Below are positions 60,477-64,000 of a DNA stretch of 64,000 nucleotides, one piece after another. The stretch comes from Nymphaea colorata (lineage: Eukaryota; Streptophyta; Magnoliopsida; Nymphaeales; Nymphaeaceae), in NCBI RefSeq assembly GCF_008831285.2, contig NC_045146.1:15183149-15247148 (forward strand). The letters run 5' to 3'. A program made the position numbers and the translations under genes. A model generated the notes under the pieces. That model saw only the letters and a list, made by a program, of their open reading frames with translations, was not told where the DNA came from and made no database searches. Every line of letters begins with the position of its first letter. The stretch's first letter is position 1.

Positions 60477-61251
60477 TCAGTTCTCAGGGATTTTCTCATC
60501 TCCAACGACAGAAGCATTTGAATGTTGCCCCTCTTCAGCATTTACTACCTGCAGCTTCTTGCCCCACCATAGTATTTGCATCAGTCCACCATTGCAGATA
60601 TGCGAAAGAAACAGATTACCTTGGAAGCAAAGCCTAACTACAAGGAAAAAACCAGCGAGAAAAGCAAGTTGCCACGGGTTGTCTCCTTCCTGTGCAACCT
60701 AATCATATACAAGTATTAAGAGAGTCACAAGTTTGTTAAGACAAAAAAGGAAAAGGTTTGAGGAAAAGGCCAATGGCAGAAGTAAAGCCACGTCCAGGGA
60801 AAAAGCATAATTAAAGTGCTATTATTACCTGTTTGATTTTCACCAGCTCACTTGACATTTCCTTCAAGAATTCAGCCAACATGCACCCAATAAATAGACC
60901 AACCGGAATGATCAATTCTCTATTTCTAAGAATGGAAACTGAGATATCAGACACGAAGCTGATTACAAAGAAAATAACCAAGGACCACTTCAGTGTCTTC
61001 AATCCAAAAGAATTTGCACTCTGTCGCAAAGCAGTTCCTGCTTTCTTCCAATGGAAATCTTTAACAGGTTCAAAAAGAAGCTCCAAAAGGTTCATTGATG
61101 ACTTTCTTGTATCACATTTGGCCTTACTAGACTCACCAAACTGCTCTGTGGTTGAGACCTTGACTGAACATGGTGAAGCTAGACGGTTCTGAGATCTTTT
61201 AGGCAGTGGCCAACTAAACGTTAATGGCCTGTGCTGCTTGAAAGGCTTTAC
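60477..61251 (-). CDS. Conserved membrane protein, last two exons (5' exon not located)
   Basis: Two minus-strand exons splice in phase 0: 61251-60829, then 60698-60477, with TGA at 60477-60479. The first begins VKPFKQHRPLTFSWPLPKRS after a CTGCAG acceptor and is basic and Ser-rich, like the end of an organelle transit peptide. It continues MNLLELLFEPVKDFHWKKAG and two hydrophobic segments: WSLVIFFVISFVSDISVSI and LIIPVGLFIGCMLAEF. The donor CAG|GTAATA is good. The second exon adds a third hydrophobic stretch (PWQLAFLAGFFLVVRLCF) and a hydrophilic tail ending DEKIPEN. Together they give about 214 residues plus an unknown N terminus. I do not recognise a named family; likely an organelle-targeted small membrane protein. 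The frame is closed by TAA just upstream of the acceptor and has no ATG before MNLL, so at least one 5' exon lies further right or outside the window. Start at MNLL alone is possible but less likely. Confidence 0.65.
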
Positions 61252-61746
61252 CTGCAGATATATTAGACAGTAGCGACATTAGCAAGCAAAATGCAAGTAT
61301 ACATTGATGAAAATTCTCATTTTTATTGTTCGTATACAGCTAAAAAAAAAAACCCCAGAGAAAGCATAAAGAAGAGTGATAGTAGCGAGTTAGGTTACAT
61401 TGCACACATAGACAACTTTGAGAATCAATACAAACTAAGTTCAACTGAGAAGACCAACAACTAAACAATCTTAATCTCCGTTTACCTAAAAAAGAAGTTA
61501 GATTGTTTTAGTGATAGACCAACAATTAAACAATCTTAGTTTCTCTTTATCCACAAAATGTAGATAATTTTAATGATACTTTAAATCATTTTCATGATGA
61601 TATGAGAACAATTATATGAAGAACCAGTTCTCAGTGAAACCTGAATGCTTATGAGACAATAAGAAAAAGTAACAACTAATTTGGTACCAGTGAGGCAGAG
61701 GGTAGGATACTTGCACCTAGTTCTAAGTTCTAACTGGGGCATTCTT
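61252..61746 (-). other. Probable intron upstream of the membrane-protein exons
   Basis: Lies directly 5' (minus strand) of the CTGCAG acceptor at 61252-61257. No convincing first exon with an ATG and a good donor was found from here to 62.9 kb. Near repeats of AACAATCTTAATCTC and AACAATCTTAGTTTCTC are present (61465-61545). Confidence 0.4.
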
Positions 61747-62028
61747 CATACTAGGAACATGCATGCAGCTACACTCATATCTTGTTGCTTTTCAATAGGC
61801 AAGCGAGGGTTTGGCAGACTTTTACTGTCCCATCAGCCTATTTCATCAGAAAAAGAACAGAATGTACAGGTCTACAATCAGTTGTATGGCTTTCACACTA
61901 GAAACATGCAGGTACACTCATACTATTGTTTTTCAATAGGCAAGCGAGGGTTTAGCAGATTTTTACTGTCCTACTTATTTCATCAGAAAAAGCAGAATGT
62001 ACAGGCCTACAATCAGTTGTAAGGCTTC
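61747..62028. repeat. Tandem duplication with ~146-bp period
   Basis: TCATACTAGGAACATGCATG at 61747 and TCACACTAGAAACATGCAGG at 61893. Both are followed by TTTTCAATAGGCAAGCGAGG, TTTACTGTCC and CAGAATGTACAGG..TACAATCAGTTGTA. Small indels separate the copies. A 113-codon plus-strand frame spans it and shows the repeat, but no gene evidence exists. Confidence 0.95.
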
Positions 62029-62029
62029 C

Positions 62030-62761
62030 ATGGAGGAGTTTTGCCGTCAACAAAAAAAATAATCCCAGCTGGCACCATTTTGGTGAGCTAGTGAGCTATA
62101 GAATGAACTATTTTGCTCACAAATTTAAAGAGTTGCCGTATAATCTGCATAGAATCTCAACAATCTGTTCACTAGAAGTGTTAGTGCTTGCCATCCATGA
62201 CCTTCGATGAGTCTGTTGCTATAAAATAATACAAATATGAGTATTTTTTATTGGCATTAATCATTAACTCGCCTTCTTGATATCAGTTCCCCTAGCAGCC
62301 TCCCAACAAGCCATGTTCTTTACAGCTATAATTTGGTAAAGCTTCCAGCTTTTTTAAACTACTCTGCTGATGTAAATAGTAAAACCAACACAACCAATGC
62401 TTCCTGGAAATGCTGTAAATTCTCATGTTAATCCAATCCACCCAATAGTTCTGCATTCTCTCAATGTAAGTATATGCCCTGGTCTTGATATTGGCCATGC
62501 AAAACGCCATTATCTCACTTCTACCATGTTTCATTTCTGATTTCACCAAAAATCACATGATTTCCTGTTCCTCAAAAGTGCCAAATCGTAATCTAAATGA
62601 TACACAATCTGTGATTTCAACAATGCTAATTTTCCTTGAATATAAAGTAAAAAATTTTGGGCCTTCTGCCCAAACTCATTTTGTGTCAAAGCTCATGTAC
62701 CAGTCATTCTTCTAAAAGTTTATACAGCAAAAATACCACTTCTGTCTTCAATAGACGGTAA

Positions 62762-62763
<2 letters not shown>
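62030..62763. other. No gene seen
   Basis: AT-rich. May be intron of the minus-strand membrane-protein gene if its first exon is further right. Confidence 0.4.
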
Positions 62764-62807
<44 letters not shown>

Positions 62808-62821
62808 TGAGAGAGAGAGAG
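62764..62821. repeat. Compound (AT)n-(GA)n microsatellite
   Basis: TATATATATA run to about 62790, then a GA run interrupted once by GTGAG. Confidence 0.95.
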
Positions 62822-63009
62822 TAACAATGAGATACTAAGCAAACAAATACATATGTTCATTGTTTATATTCATAAAATATAGGTTACTAAACAAACAAAA
62901 TACCAAAAATATACAAAATACAAATATGTCATGTCAAAGCCGTGTCCACCTGCACCCCCAATTCCATTCCTGTCAATGACCCTTGGTGCAACCCCCACTT
63001 TTCAGAGTT

Positions 63010-63470
63010 TAATCCTGTATTTGTGGAAAATCTTCAAGGGTTTATAAAGAAGATTGTTAAGTGATTGGTTGTCTTGGTTTTACCTTTTTGGGGTTAGAAT
63101 CGAACTGCTAAGAGGCAGGTTGGAATCCACCAAAACCAGAGCGCGAGCCTAGTGTGGGAATAGGTTGGATTGTTCTAGGGCTATCAGACATAAGTTCAAT
63201 ACTTGGACCTAAGGTCCTACACACATGGATACGTATTCCTTAAGGGGGTTAGATTGTAATGCGCCGCTTTCAGTGTTTTGTCTCGTATTAAAGCTTATAA
63301 GAAATGTTCAAGGACTTATAAAGGGGGTGGTCAAGTGATTGGTTGTTTTGGTTCCTAATATTTTGGGGTTAGAACCAAAGCAGCTAAGGGTGGGTTGAGA
63401 TCTGCCAAACCGGGAGCTTGAGCCCAGTTTGAGAATGACTGAGTTATTAGAATTGAACACCCAGGTCAAG
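63010..63470. repeat. Paired ~270-bp repeat, copy pair B
   Basis: Two tandem units carry GATTGTTAAGTGATTGGTTG (63052) and GGTGGTCAAGTGATTGGTTG (63327), 275 bp apart. Each is followed by TTTTTGGGGTTAGAATCGAA / TTTTGGGGTTAGAACCAAAG and by a GCTAAG..GGTTGG / GCTAAGGGTGGGTTGAG block. TTGGACCTAAGGTCCTACAC (63202) parallels TTGGACCTGCGGTCCCACAC near 4907. Confidence 0.75.
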
Positions 63471-63679
63471 GACAGCTTGTGATCGCCACAACAAGTACAA
63501 TCATACTAGATGAGGTTGTGTAACTGCAAACTGAACCTAGCTACTATTAACTGCAAACTGAACCCAGCCATTAGTAGCACTTGCATGCAACCAAAAAGGT
63601 GAGTTGGCAGCGGCAAGTCTAGCCTTGCCGACATGTGTATGGTGCCTTTTTAAGAGGGCCCATATGACATAGATATGGA

Positions 63680-63684
<5 letters not shown>

Positions 63685-63714
<30 letters not shown>
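63685..63714. repeat. (AT)n microsatellite at the base of the foldback
   Basis: TATATATATA run immediately left of the long inverted repeat; the right base of the foldback also ends in TATATATA. Confidence 0.95.
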
Positions 63715-63905
63715 TAGATAGATGAGGAAATATATCAATCCTTGATCTTTTTCAGATCGAGGGTTGAGAGGAAAACAAAAAGAAAAAGGTGTGAACTAAT
63801 ACTAGGAGACAAAAATTCCCATCACCTTTTTCTCCTTGTTTTTCCTCTCAACCATCGATATGAAAAAGATCAAGAACTGAGATTGTTCCTTATTTGTCTA
63901 TATAT
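63711..63905. repeat. Foldback hairpin (~200 bp), MITE-like or miRNA-precursor-like
   Basis: Arm 63741-63791 (CTTGATCTTTTTCAGATCGA.. to ..AAAAAGGTG) is the inverted match of arm 63823-63874. The latter reads on the minus strand CTTGATCTTTTTCATATCGA.. to ..AAAAAGGTG, with only a handful of mismatches over about 51 bp. The loop is about 31 nt. A weaker stem extends outward to about 63711 and 63905. No coding evidence. Confidence 0.85.
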
Positions 63906-64000
63906 ACGTATTGAACAAGGTTAGGCAACAAGAAAAGGTGCAATTTGATGACACTTATTTTCCACCCGACGTTTTTAGCAAAACTAGAGCATCCAATGCT

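Noticed and set aside
62292-62549. 85-codon minus-strand frame considered as exon 1 of the membrane-protein gene
   Set aside because: No transit-peptide character and no good donor in phase with the downstream acceptor.

Overview
The window is nuclear DNA from a flowering plant. It is AT-rich with sparse, intron-containing genes using GT-AG splice sites. It holds plant-only transcription factor families (a KNOX homeobox gene and an HD-ZIP II homeobox-leucine zipper gene), a nuclear gene for a mitochondrial ribosomal protein, many (AT)n/(GA)n microsatellites and many short non-autonomous DNA elements. The species cannot be fixed from the sequence. All calls rest on reading the sequence; no database search was possible.

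Layout. 1-14.1 kb is intergenic: degenerate GAGCTCAAGCTCGAG-type repeats, an element with long terminal inverted repeats (729-1001), a paired ~270-bp repeat (4.73-5.13 kb), a 54-bp tandem repeat and a 377-bp hAT-like element with target-site duplication (10050-10426). 14.86-21.02 kb is a complete five-exon class I KNOX gene of the KNAT1/BREVIPEDICELLUS type (364 aa), plus strand, with a 4.7-kb third intron. 21-30.5 kb is intergenic: a 306-bp tandem duplication and an inverted-repeat element bracketed by AT/GA microsatellites. 30.63-30.83 kb encodes a small Cys-rich protein of a conserved plant family. 30.8-48.4 kb is intergenic: a second hAT-like element (33532-33950), small tandem duplications and a five-copy array of tRNA-like, SINE-like units (41.81-42.97 kb). 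48.43-49.56 kb is a complete four-exon HD-ZIP II gene of the HAT22/HAT9 type (265 aa). 49.6-58.4 kb is intergenic. 58.38-59.05 kb (minus) is an intronless mitochondrial ribosomal protein L7/L12 gene. 60.48-61.25 kb (minus) holds the last two exons of a membrane-protein gene whose first exon was not located. The right end carries a second pair of the ~270-bp repeats and a ~200-bp foldback hairpin.

The genes do not form a pathway, as is usual for plant chromosomes. The two homeobox genes are developmental regulators: KNAT1-type proteins maintain meristem and internode identity, and HD-ZIP II proteins are EAR-motif repressors. No transposase, reverse transcriptase, rRNA gene, CRISPR array or intact tRNA gene was seen. 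No wholly new protein system is evident. The least explained items are the tandem tRNA-like array, the foldback hairpin at the right edge and the microsatellite-bracketed inverted-repeat element.
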